DNA of 60,581 nt from assembly GCA_002396205.1 (NCBI GenBank), contig DGXB01000059.1:8879-69459 (forward strand), written 5' to 3'. The DNA is from Bacteroidales bacterium UBA4243 (GTDB lineage Bacteria > Bacteroidota > Bacteroidia > Bacteroidales > F082). Under the pieces are notes generated by a model that saw only the letters and a list, made by a program, of their open reading frames with translations, was not told where the DNA came from and searched no databases. The position numbers and the translations under genes are program-made. This document shows, piece by piece, positions 52,601 to 60,071 of the stretch (its first letter is position 1; every line of letters begins with the position of its first letter).

Positions 52601-55600
52601 GATGATGGCATAGTCGTAGGTGCCAGCGGGCACGGTGATGGAGACGCTGGTTCCAACCACTACGTTGGCGGGGTTGATGCCGTAGTCGGCGTCTTCAGGA
52701 ATCGTGTATTCGAAATCGCTGAAGCTACCAATCTCGTTGAAGAAGCTGACGGCATCAAGTTGCGTGAACATCGTGGCATCGGCGTCGAGCAGCATCTGAT
52801 AGCCAGAGCCGTCGTTCCAGATGTCGGTAGGAACGTTCAGCACGATCACAGCGTTCTCACCAGGAGTGGGAGGAGTCGGAGGCGTGGGCGGGGTAGGAGG
52901 AGTCGGGGCAGCGCCCTGAGGATCCCACATGGCCCAACCAGTGCGGCTCACGTAGAGGTTTTCGACACCGTAGATGATCTCGGTCATCACATAGCGCATG
53001 TGGGTCTCTTCCCAGATGCTCACGGTGTCGACGATCGGGTAGTAACCCTCAAAGTTGATGTTGACGATGTAGTCGCCTTTGCGGAAGAGATCCCAGCTGT
53101 AGAAACCGGTCTCGTCGAGGACGATGGCATCCATCGGGTGTTCGGCTTGTTCGTTTTCGTCGAGGTTGGTGAAGCTCACGCTGACGCCCTCTGGGCTGTC
53201 GGCGCTGTTGAGCAGCACGTTGATGTCAACCATGTCTTCGCCGAGGTACATGCCCTTTTCGAGGCAGTTGGACCAGATGGTCTCGCTTTCGCGAGGCAGA
53301 GCCAGCTCGTTGATGTTGCTTCCAGGAGTGGGTTCCGGGCCAGGACCAGGTTCGGTGTAGGCAGGAATCACCAGACCAGTCACTTCACCGATGTTGGCGG
53401 CCAGTTCGGTCAGGGCCAAAGTGGTCATGTCAACTTCATAGAAGTGGGTGTCGTCGGGGCTGTAGCACTGTGCCCAGTACATCTTGCCGTTGACTTGGTC
53501 GATGGCGAAGCTTTGGGCATAGTTGGCATTGTGGGCAAGGTTGCCAACCAAGGTCACGGTGGCTGTGGTCTTGTCGATACTGTAGAAGCTGGCAGGCGAG
53601 CCGACGGCGAGGCCGTAGAGTTGGCCGTTGGCGTCGAAGTCGATGCTGGTCATGCTGGCGCCCATGGCGTCGATGTCGGTGGTCTCGCCAGTAGCTGGAT
53701 CAACCGTCATCAGGTAGCCGTAGTCGTCTTCGCCGTAGAGGATGCCCGTGGTGGGATCCATGGCGATGGTCAGCAAGCCGTAGGTGGTCTCCACTTGGTT
53801 GAGGATGGTGCCGGTGGCAGGATCCAATTCGTAGAGGAGACTGTTTTCAATATCGCTCACAAAGAGGTGACCCGTAGCGGCATCGTAAGCCGAACCGCCA
53901 ACGGCAGCGAGGCTGTTGATGACCGAAGCGCCAGCGATGTTATCCACATCGAAGCTCAGGTAACCCACAGGCAGAGCCAGACCGTCAAAGATGTTCATGC
54001 CGTAGGCAGTGGCGCCACGGAGGGCTTGGCCGATGGCCTTGGCGTTGTGGTTGACATTGGCACCGGGCATCAGCTCAATGCTGTGCTTGGCGAGGCCAGT
54101 GCGGTCGCCGTTGACGTGGTTGATGGCTTGAGGAGCGCCCCAGCTGATGGGTGACTCGACGAGTTCGCCACGGTTGCCAGCGTAGACGCAGCCAACACCC
54201 CACTTGTAGATACCGGCCGGCAGGTCGGCCCATTCAACGTCGATGTAGATGGTATCGCCAGGCCAGTTTGTGGCCAGCAGCACGGTGTTCTCTTCGGTGT
54301 AAGGACCGTCGTTGTAGCAGTGCGTACGATAGATTCTGTAGTGATCCAGGCTGCGGGTGTTGCCATTGCGGGTGGGAACACCGACGTTGTGCTTGGTGGT
54401 ATTGCCCGAAACGGCAAAGAGGCTCGTGCGGCTTTCGCCCTTCACGGGAGCGGCTTTCTTCACCATTTGCGAAGCAGCATCCCAGTTGTTGACAGAAGCG
54501 ATGTATTCACCCTTGGCACCGTTGGCCACGTAGGCGCGGAGCATGAAGGTGTAATCAAGGCCTGCATCAACGAGGTCTTGCCAAGCCGTGCCGTCAATGC
54601 TGATCCAACGACCGTTCGGGTCGCCCGTGTTGGCGCAGCAAGAAGCCACATATTGGCCGTCGTTGTTGTTCATCACAATCCAGAGGTTTTGCGTAGGATC
54701 GATGGCCACAGGCGTGTTCATCGTCCATTCCACGAAGTCTTCGCTACCAGTGCAGGTGTAGGGCTGTTGATAGAGCAACGTGCCAGGAGCGGTGGTGCCA
54801 CCTTGGTAAACCATGATGTTACCAGTGTGGGCGGAATAGTCGTACATGCTCACCTTGGTCAGGCTGTTGCCAGCGTATTGGCCAGCGGGGAACATCACGC
54901 CCCAGTAGAACGAACCGCCGGCGGTCAGGCCGATGGCGTCGACGTTCACGCCGTCGTCGTAGAACACCCAACCGGGTTCCACGGGAGCGGGCTGGTGGTA
55001 GAAGCTGATGTAGTCCACGTAGAAGCAGTCGTCGTTGGCATTGACGCTACCGTCCTTCGTGTATCTCCATTGGAAGGTGTGCGTGCCTTCGGTGATGGGG
55101 AACTTGCGCTCGGCCCAGTTGCCGGCACCAGTGTATTGGCCCATCTGCTGGCCGTCGATGTAGAAGTAGCCGTAGTCCCAGTTCTGTTCGGACGAAATCT
55201 TGCCGAAGAAGCTCATCTCGCCGTCGCTGGGGATGTCGACCGTAACGGTCATGTTGCTGGTGACGCTGGCCACGCCGGCGCCGCCGCTCTTCATGCAGTA
55301 TTGGCCTTCATACGGGTTGGTGGTGGTGATGCTCCAAGGATAGTTGGCGTCGATCTGCCAATCGAAGAGGCTGAAGTCGCCGGTCTCGAAAGGCTCAACG
55401 ATTTCCTCACCAGGCAGGCCGCAGCCCCACGAAACCTTCACATACGGGCTGTTCGGGTCGAGGCTGTCGGGATAATACTCGGCGATGACTGAGCAAACGG
55501 GGTTGAAGTTTTCGTCCATCAAGAAGTTCACGTTGTCCTCTTGGGCGTTGTGGGCCACGGTGAAGGGCAGTGCGTGGACGGTGACGGTCTCTTGATAGCC

Positions 55601-57742
55601 GTCCAAAGTGGCAACGGCGTTGCTCACGGTGCCAGCATAGATTTGCTTGCTGTAGTAACCGTTGGCACCCGAAGTGACCGTGTAGGTGTGCGGGTCGCCA
55701 AATTCGTCGGTAGTGGTCAGGGTGACCAAGGCACCTTGGATGCCGGTCTCACCGTCTTGCTCCCAAACGTAACCGTTGATGCCGGTGGTGTTGGTATAGC
55801 CGCTCACGTTCACCGTGACGGTGTTCGACGGGGCGCTTTCGCCTTCGTCGTAAACGGCGGTCACATGGTAGGTGTAGCCGTTCATGTTGTAGGCCAGAGG
55901 ACCGTCAGTATAGGTGGCGTTGCCGATGTTGTTCACTTGGGTGGTGCCGATGAGCTGACCGTCGCGGTACACGTTATAGGTACGGAAGGTACGGTCGACG
56001 ACAGCCGTCCAGTTCAACACGACTTGCTCGTCCTCGAAGATGTTTTGGTCGACGGCGGTCAGGTCGTGCGGGCGGTTGAGGTTGGTGGTGAAGCCCCAAA
56101 TCGGGCTGCTCACGCCTTGCGGGCAACCGTCGTTGCGCATCTCTATCCTCCAGAAGTAGTTGGTGTTGTTCCAAAGGTTGGTCACGGTGTAGCTGTTGGC
56201 CAGCTCGCTCGACCATTCGGTCATGATGGTTTGCGGATGACCGGCTTCAGGATAGTAGGTCGTTCCGAACACCAGGCGCCACTCGGTGGTGTAGGCGGGC
56301 AGCGTCCATTGCAGCGTGACGCTGGCGGGCTCGAGGCCGTCGGCATTGTCGGCAGGCGTCGGGTTGAAAGCAAAACCTTCAACCGTCGGGCAAGGCATGG
56401 CTTGGGCATCGATGGTCACCTGGAAGTCAGGCGTGGTCGAAGAGGCCACCAAATAATAGGTGCCAGCTTCAACAGCGGCGTTGGTGATGACGGGGCCGTA
56501 GCTGATGTCTTCGGCAGTGGCGGTTTGGGGGCCAGTGTAGTTGTTGGTAGCCATGGGGCCGCCTTGGCCTTCAAAGCCTTCCTTGTAGAGGGCCACTTTG
56601 CCGTTTTCGCCATTGCTGACGCTGGCGTTCAGCATACGGTCTTGCGTGAACACGAGTTTGTAGACGGCATCATAACCTTCCTCGATTTCGGGGAAAGGCA
56701 GGGTGTAGTCGTTGTGCAGAGTCGTCATCGTGGAAGGCACGTGGCTATAAGGATAGGAAGTCACGTCTTGGGCTTTCTCCCAAACGTCGGGTCTTTGCGG
56801 GTCGTACATCTCGACCACGATGGGCCAGATGTGGGCGGCGCGATTGCCTTCGGTGATGGCCACAAATTGACGCTCAACCACACCAGCTTGTGTGGCATTG
56901 GAGCTGATGGTAAGGTCAACACCGTGTGAACGGGTCACTTGGAAAGGCAATTCCTGACCGCTGACGCTGAACATGCCATCGCTTGGGGTGAAGTCGAGGT
57001 TGGTCACCGTATAGGTCGGGCCTTCGCTGTACATGGTGAACTCGAAAGGTTCCATCCATGCGTTAATCGGGCGGACGCCGAGGTTCAGTGCGTCGACGAT
57101 TTCGTCTTCTCCATCCATATATTTCACATGGAGGCCAGCCTGCATCGGGCTGCCGCTGGTGATGTTGATTTGGATGTTGGCGCGGTTGGACGAGGTGTAC
57201 GAGCTACCGCTGAACGAACCCAGATTGTAAGGGTCGGGGTTTACACTGTCGCTGTGGAACGTCACCACCCTGTTCGCAGCCGAAGTGTAATAAAAGTTGA
57301 TTGTGCTGTAGCCCGAGGTGAACTCGTGCATGGCAATCAACAGATTACTGCTGCCGTCATACGCAAACGGAGTGTCGAGCGTGATCGTGGTCCAACCGGC
57401 GTTGAACGTCACGGTGCCGCTATACACCATGTCCGAAGCGGTGAGGGCTTCGTAATCCGAAGTACTCGAGAACGTGCTTCTTGTCACGTTCTTCATAAAA
57501 ACCTCAATTTGGTTCGTTTGCGAACCAGAGGACAGATTGAAACTGATGGAATTGATGGTTCCAGCAGTCCCAATTTCGTTGGCAGTGTAAATCTGCTCAA
57601 CGCATGAGTAGCCCCAAAGGCTGTTGAACGGGGTCACGTAGCCCGTGCTCGTCCCTTCGCCGATGGTCACAACATCAGCTCTCGCCACGCCCATGAAGGC
57701 GAGCAAGAGCGTTAAAACGAAAGAAAATGCTTTCTTTTGCAT
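49661..57742 (-). CDS. Giant gingipain/HagA-like adhesin with T9SS sorting domain
   Basis: 2693 residues with signal peptide MQKKAFSFVLTLLLAFMGVARA. In order, with rough positions: N-terminal beta domains; fibronectin-III-like repeats (450-650); a carboxypeptidase-regulatory-like domain (650-730); a cleaved-adhesin-like domain (774-917, FETGDFSLFDWQID); module A (924-1070); a propeller-like region (1261-1464); a Pro-Thr linker (1609-1627); DUF2436 (1630-1767); DUF2436 again (1899-2040); module B (2062-2230); module C (2326-2489); sorting domain (2618-2693). DUF2436 and cleaved adhesins are known from Porphyromonas gingivalis gingipain and HagA adhesin regions. No protease domain is present. 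It is probably a surface adhesin. Confidence 0.9.
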   Translation of the reverse strand: MQKKAFSFVLTLLLAFMGVARADVVTIGEGTSTGYVTPFNSLWGYSCVEQIYTANEIGTAGTINSISFNLSSGSQTNQIEVFMKNVTRSTFSSTSDYEALTASDMVYSGTVTFNAGWTTITLDTPFAYDGSSNLLIAMHEFTSGYSTINFYYTSAANRVVTFHSDSVNPDPYNLGSFSGSSYTSSNRANIQINITSGSPMQAGLHVKYMDGEDEIVDALNLGVRPINAWMEPFEFTMYSEGPTYTVTNLDFTPSDGMFSVSGQELPFQVTRSHGVDLTISSNATQAGVVERQFVAITEGNRAAHIWPIVVEMYDPQRPDVWEKAQDVTSYPYSHVPSTMTTLHNDYTLPFPEIEEGYDAVYKLVFTQDRMLNASVSNGENGKVALYKEGFEGQGGPMATNNYTGPQTATAEDISYGPVITNAAVEAGTYYLVASSTTPDFQVTIDAQAMPCPTVEGFAFNPTPADNADGLEPASVTLQWTLPAYTTEWRLVFGTTYYPEAGHPQTIMTEWSSELANSYTVTNLWNNTNYFWRIEMRNDGCPQGVSSPIWGFTTNLNRPHDLTAVDQNIFEDEQVVLNWTAVVDRTFRTYNVYRDGQLIGTTQVNNIGNATYTDGPLAYNMNGYTYHVTAVYDEGESAPSNTVTVNVSGYTNTTGINGYVWEQDGETGIQGALVTLTTTDEFGDPHTYTVTSGANGYYSKQIYAGTVSNAVATLDGYQETVTVHALPFTVAHNAQEDNVNFLMDENFNPVCSVIAEYYPDSLDPNSPYVKVSWGCGLPGEEIVEPFETGDFSLFDWQIDANYPWSITTTNPYEGQYCMKSGGAGVASVTSNMTVTVDIPSDGEMSFFGKISSEQNWDYGYFYIDGQQMGQYTGAGNWAERKFPITEGTHTFQWRYTKDGSVNANDDCFYVDYISFYHQPAPVEPGWVFYDDGVNVDAIGLTAGGSFYWGVMFPAGQYAGNSLTKVSMYDYSAHTGNIMVYQGGTTAPGTLLYQQPYTCTGSEDFVEWTMNTPVAIDPTQNLWIVMNNNDGQYVASCCANTGDPNGRWISIDGTAWQDLVDAGLDYTFMLRAYVANGAKGEYIASVNNWDAASQMVKKAAPVKGESRTSLFAVSGNTTKHNVGVPTRNGNTRSLDHYRIYRTHCYNDGPYTEENTVLLATNWPGDTIYIDVEWADLPAGIYKWGVGCVYAGNRGELVESPISWGAPQAINHVNGDRTGLAKHSIELMPGANVNHNAKAIGQALRGATAYGMNIFDGLALPVGYLSFDVDNIAGASVINSLAAVGGSAYDAATGHLFVSDIENSLLYELDPATGTILNQVETTYGLLTIAMDPTTGILYGEDDYGYLMTVDPATGETTDIDAMGASMTSIDFDANGQLYGLAVGSPASFYSIDKTTATVTLVGNLAHNANYAQSFAIDQVNGKMYWAQCYSPDDTHFYEVDMTTLALTELAANIGEVTGLVIPAYTEPGPGPEPTPGSNINELALPRESETIWSNCLEKGMYLGEDMVDINVLLNSADSPEGVSVSFTNLDENEQAEHPMDAIVLDETGFYSWDLFRKGDYIVNINFEGYYPIVDTVSIWEETHMRYVMTEIIYGVENLYVSRTGWAMWDPQGAAPTPPTPPTPPTPPTPGENAVIVLNVPTDIWNDGSGYQMLLDADATMFTQLDAVSFFNEIGSFSDFEYTIPEDADYGINPANVVVGTSVSITVPAGTYDYAIINPDKVSTIYFASNNGNAPSKGNDMVFEAGKAYTYTVYESGTGDAVDLTVTDRNGRSIKPAAQHNVANAAARVRENATSNNRHLEYFKVMCESLDHEPIFNADVPASQPFCQVNTAELVEGEHYLCKVAAVYSTGMSEWAECIWQYESCENYAGTLNGVTVDGNVISWDYPNGSGPQPPVPPVPGDDAEIVLNVPTDIWGDGSGYQMLLDSDATMYTQLAAVNYFNEIGSFEGFEYTIPENADYGINPANVVVGASVTITVPAGTYDYAIINPDKVSTIWFAGAGNVESKGDDMVYEGGKRYTYTVSASGTGDAVNLTVTDRNGRTYQPTFQHVATGQVVRHSDNIASNREGQWYYYDNGNNMDAIGLSSGTMNFSWGIMFPAGSYTSGNLTKVGYYDYTAHTGNIHIYQGGTGNSTPGAELYTQPYAVNGTETYIEIALTAPVAVDATQALWVVMESTTPGYTAAIDDSGMTNPNGGLVSTDGVSFSPIDVASGGGITGNWNLRAYIEDGAPVPPIPAGNVLGAMIFADGEWEAFVEYPTNSYVYEGDAETVCVRMVYDGTAELPDNNFYYAMSCEECEAALMCESEIMIHGEAMTDTDQARVWWGERAEGWLTYLPEEFTPEGAVALGDPTGGGLPFYGGCMYPTSVLTEYIGSNLDQIAYLDMADPETTGNLQVHIYLGGDQAPETWMTSQSFTVTGNEYGMQTVNLDHPIHIDGDKNLWVMFYTDPAQQGAPLPFVNDLGDANTRWVGIMGSWMDFASMGANYSFVQMIHFGGNKSAGLTLNDGIAVNPGTGVNISDINVNVINVNAGSLHTNVMYDFAPVQYNVYRSADNTSYELIASVPYVEGQTYYEYVDTPETSDDYYYQVRTVYEDGCESTPALNADNETQNYVLVAVNVGIDENSDNVALFPNPTNGNVTIQAAGMNHITVTSVLGQVVYDTDVNADEMVLNMGQFNAGMYMVRINTENGVVVKRVTVMQ
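51628..52839 (-). repeat. Near-identical DUF2436-coding repeats in the giant adhesin gene
   Basis: Copies at 51628-52029 and 52435-52839 match almost throughout, including long runs such as the one spanning 51767-51822 and 52574-52629. The spacing of about 807 bases could support recombination or concerted evolution. Confidence 0.8.
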
Positions 57743-57788
57743 AAAGTTTTGAAAATTAGTTAATTAATAAAAAAATAAATAAAAACTC

Positions 57789-57807
57789 AAGGACATTTTT
57801 CGTCCTT
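57789..57807 (-). other. Leader hairpin upstream of the giant adhesin
   Basis: AAGGAC..GTCCTT with a seven-base loop lies about 50-65 bases upstream of the giant gene start, in its probable leader. The rest of the 371-base gap 57743-58113 holds the two structures listed next. Confidence 0.45.
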
Positions 57808-57875
57808 TGAAGAGTTTAGGTGCAAAAGTCTGGGGAAAAATAACTGCCCTTTTGGAAAAATATTCCACAAAATAG

Positions 57876-57900
57876 AAAAAGGCGACCTCGAAGGCCGCCC
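57876..57900 (-). terminator. Second terminator-like hairpin, minus strand
   Basis: On the minus strand GGCGGCCT..AGGTCGCC is followed by TTTTT. It lies downstream of the sigma-factor operon and upstream of the giant adhesin. Confidence 0.6.
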
Positions 57901-57986
57901 ATTTCGCTTTTGTTGAATTAATTAACCAATTTATTACGTTTTCTCATTTCATTGCTTTTTCGGATTCAAGGGGCATCATCGTATGG

Positions 57987-58102
57987 AAAAAAGGGACTTC
58001 CACCAGCAATGGTTTTGGGGAAAATCATTGCGAAAAAAGAAATTGTCTCTGACAAACTAGCATTATTAACGTGATAAAAACATGAAAAAGGTGGAAGTCC
58101 CT
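57987..58102 (-). terminator. Branched structured 3' region ending in a T-run
   Basis: A 13-bp perfect closing stem (57992-58004 with 58090-58102) encloses an 11-bp hairpin (58006-58031, loop GGGG) and a short TTGTC..GACAA hairpin (58043-58055). On the minus strand the closing stem is followed by six T. It begins 11 bases after the lipoprotein stop, so it probably ends the sigma-factor operon, but it is more elaborate than a normal terminator. Confidence 0.65.
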
Positions 58103-58113
58103 GTCTCTCAATC

Positions 58114-58959
58114 TTATTCTTTTTTGATGATGATGTCATCCTTGATGTGGGTCAGTATGTTGTTGCATTCCTCCTGGTCGTCGTAGAAGAAGAGCCAGAG
58201 GGTGCGGTTGGCGTGGTCGGTGGCGGTGATGTAGCCGCTGTGGCCGTGCATCTTGGCGTTGGTCATCATGTTGTCGCCTTCTTCGATGGCTTTTTGGTAG
58301 GCTTCGTCGGCATCGCTGTTCATGATGCTGTCGCGTTTGGTGAAGTATTCTTCGATGATGCTGGTGGCGATGGCGTCGGCCACCACGCTGATGTAGTTGT
58401 CGTAGCTGAGGTTTTCGCCATCATAGGCAACGGGGCCGTCGCCCACGATGATGGCTGCGGCGGGCATGAGTGAGTCGGAACTCTCAAAGTTGCTAAGGAT
58501 GTCGCGCAGTTGCATGGCTATGTTCTCGGAAAACAATTTGATGTGCTCCTCGGTGATTTGCTCGCGCGTGGTCATGCTGTCCAATCCGATGATGTTGAGG
58601 AAGTCGGTCTCGATGCCGACGCCCACGGAGACTACCTTTTCCGATTCGGGGCATACCGATAGGTCGATGGCCTTTTCGCACGAGTCGCTTTCCATCACCA
58701 ACCCGAAGTCTTGCCTGAGGCGGCACCAGTCTTCTTCGTCGTTGGCTTGCAGCATCACCGCATCGATTTTCTTGCCTTTCAGGTTGAAGTCGCCGAGATA
58801 GGCCACGGTGAGGTTGTCGTCGTCGGCATACTTGCAGTAAAGCTCAAGCGCGGCATTGTTGCTCCTCTCGTCTTCATTTTCGGGCGTTTTGCCATTGCTG
58901 CAACACGACAAGACCATTGCCATTGCCATGATTGCTAATGAATTGCCTAAGATTCTCAT
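58114..58959 (-). CDS. Lipoprotein of unknown function in an ECF sigma operon
   Basis: 281 residues with signal peptide and lipobox (MRILGNSLAIMAMAMVLSCC). The mature protein has alternating alpha and beta segments (DNLTVAYLGDFNLKGKKIDAVML, AAAIIVGDGPVAYDGEN) and an Asp/Glu-rich character. The Cys pair after the signal cut could allow lipidation at either residue. I recognise no family. It is third in the operon after sigma and anti-sigma genes, 39 bases after the latter, and may be part of the envelope signal that the sigma factor reads. Confidence 0.75.
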   Translation of the reverse strand: MRILGNSLAIMAMAMVLSCCSNGKTPENEDERSNNAALELYCKYADDDNLTVAYLGDFNLKGKKIDAVMLQANDEEDWCRLRQDFGLVMESDSCEKAIDLSVCPESEKVVSVGVGIETDFLNIIGLDSMTTREQITEEHIKLFSENIAMQLRDILSNFESSDSLMPAAAIIVGDGPVAYDGENLSYDNYISVVADAIATSIIEEYFTKRDSIMNSDADEAYQKAIEEGDNMMTNAKMHGHSGYITATDHANRTLWLFFYDDQEECNNILTHIKDDIIIKKE

Positions 58960-58998
58960 TTTGAAGGTTTTTTGTAGTTTCCGTTACGCTTTGCCTTG

Positions 58999-59406
58999 TT
59001 ATTTGATGACTTCGTTGGCAGCAAGCAACACTTCGTTGGCCGAGCAACCGTTGTTGCAGAGGAAATGTATGGTTTCGCCTTCCACACGTATTTCTTCTGC
59101 CACGGGCAGGTTGTGTTCGGGCTTGCCTTCGCGGGTCAGCACGAAGGTGGCCACCCCGATAACGAGGGTGGCTGCCGCTGCGTATGGTAGCCAGCGGTTG
59201 CGTCGGCGAGTGATGGGAACGACCACAGCATCTTGCCGCATGCCTTGCTGACGGGCCAGCTCTGACAGGTGCAACAGGGTGGCGTCGTCGGGCAGGGCTT
59301 TCTTGGCCTGCTCTTGCCAGTTTTGCTTGCGGCGTTCCCAAACGGTTTGGAAGTCGTCGCGTTGTTGTTGAGCGTTCATTGTCATATTTTTGATGTTAGC
59401 TTTCAT
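58999..59406 (-). CDS. Single-pass membrane protein, probable anti-sigma factor
   Basis: 135 residues. A charged, helical cytoplasmic part (about 1-70, DDFQTVWERRKQNWQEQAKK) comes before one transmembrane helix at about 73-92 (LPYAAAATLVIGVATFVLT) and a short outside domain. The latter contains CNNGCSANEVL near residue 117, a CxxxC pair. Its start codon overlaps the sigma stop by four bases (ATGA), the usual arrangement for a sigma/anti-sigma pair. It lacks the zinc-binding HxxxCxxC anti-sigma motif, so it would be a non-classical member. Confidence 0.72.
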   Translation of the reverse strand: MKANIKNMTMNAQQQRDDFQTVWERRKQNWQEQAKKALPDDATLLHLSELARQQGMRQDAVVVPITRRRNRWLPYAAAATLVIGVATFVLTREGKPEHNLPVAEEIRVEGETIHFLCNNGCSANEVLLAANEVIK

Positions 59407-59933
59407 ATCTCTAAGGTGTTGTTCTCTTCTTCGTATAGTTGCTTGAGCCGACGTTTGGTGCGTGCGATGCGCATGGCCACGGCTCCCACCGAGCTGCCGG
59501 TCATGTCGGCAATCTCCTTGTAGGAGAACCCGTCGAGGAAGGCGCGGATGGCAGTGGCATTTTCTTCGGGCAGTGCTTCGATGAGCTGTTGCAGCTGCTG
59601 CTGGCCTTCGTCAGGCTGCTCTTCGGGCGTGTCGCTCTCGTTGTTGTCGGCGAGCGATTCGGTGCTGAGGTCGCGGTTGCATTTGCGTTGCAGCATCAGC
59701 ATCGTGTTGGTCGCCACGCGCCACACCCAGGTCTTCTCCGAACTGCGTCCCTCAAAGGTGTCGAAGCTACGCCATAGGTTGGCCATCACCTCCTGCATGC
59801 AGTCCTCCGTGTTCCATGCCTTCCCGAGGTTGTAGTCGGAACAGACATGCCACAGCATCGCCTTGTGCCTAAGCACGAGTGCATTGAACTGGTCAACGTT
59901 TTTCTCGTTTTGGTGTAATGCGGAAGGCTGCAT
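59403..59933 (-). CDS. ECF-type RNA polymerase sigma factor
   Basis: 176 residues from the ATG at 59933; the frame opens with a GTG at 59963, but a promoter-like CACTTTTG lies right before that codon, so the later ATG is preferred. Region 2 (ALVLRHKAMLWHVCSDY, DCMQEVMANLWRSF) and region 4 (LPEENATAIRAFLDGFSYKEIADMTGSSVG, then MRIARTKRRLKQL) are clear. No region 3 or 1 is present, as in ECF factors. It probably controls its own operon and an envelope response. Confidence 0.9.
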   Translation of the reverse strand: MQPSALHQNEKNVDQFNALVLRHKAMLWHVCSDYNLGKAWNTEDCMQEVMANLWRSFDTFEGRSSEKTWVWRVATNTMLMLQRKCNRDLSTESLADNNESDTPEEQPDEGQQQLQQLIEALPEENATAIRAFLDGFSYKEIADMTGSSVGAVAMRIARTKRRLKQLYEEENNTLEI

Positions 59934-60032
59934 TTTGTGGGTCTTTTGTTGGGTTAGGTGCACAAAAGTGCTCAGAAATAACGCGGTAGACGAAAATTTT
60001 GTTTTTACTGGGGGAAATTAATGCAAAACCCC

Positions 60033-60040
60033 TATCTTTG
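60033..60040 (+). promoter_or_regulatory. Promoter -7 box candidate for purL
   Basis: TATCTTTG matches TAnnTTTG, 31 bases before the ATG at 60072. No well-spaced TTG. Confidence 0.42.
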
Positions 60041-60071
60041 CGGCATTGTTTTATGCATAAAACTTGCGCTT

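Noticed and set aside
51578..54154. Very long open frame on the plus strand opposite the giant adhesin
   Set aside because: It mirrors the codon use of the minus-strand gene, has no signal peptide or domain, and further such frames (54320-55492, 55541-56929) continue along the same gene.
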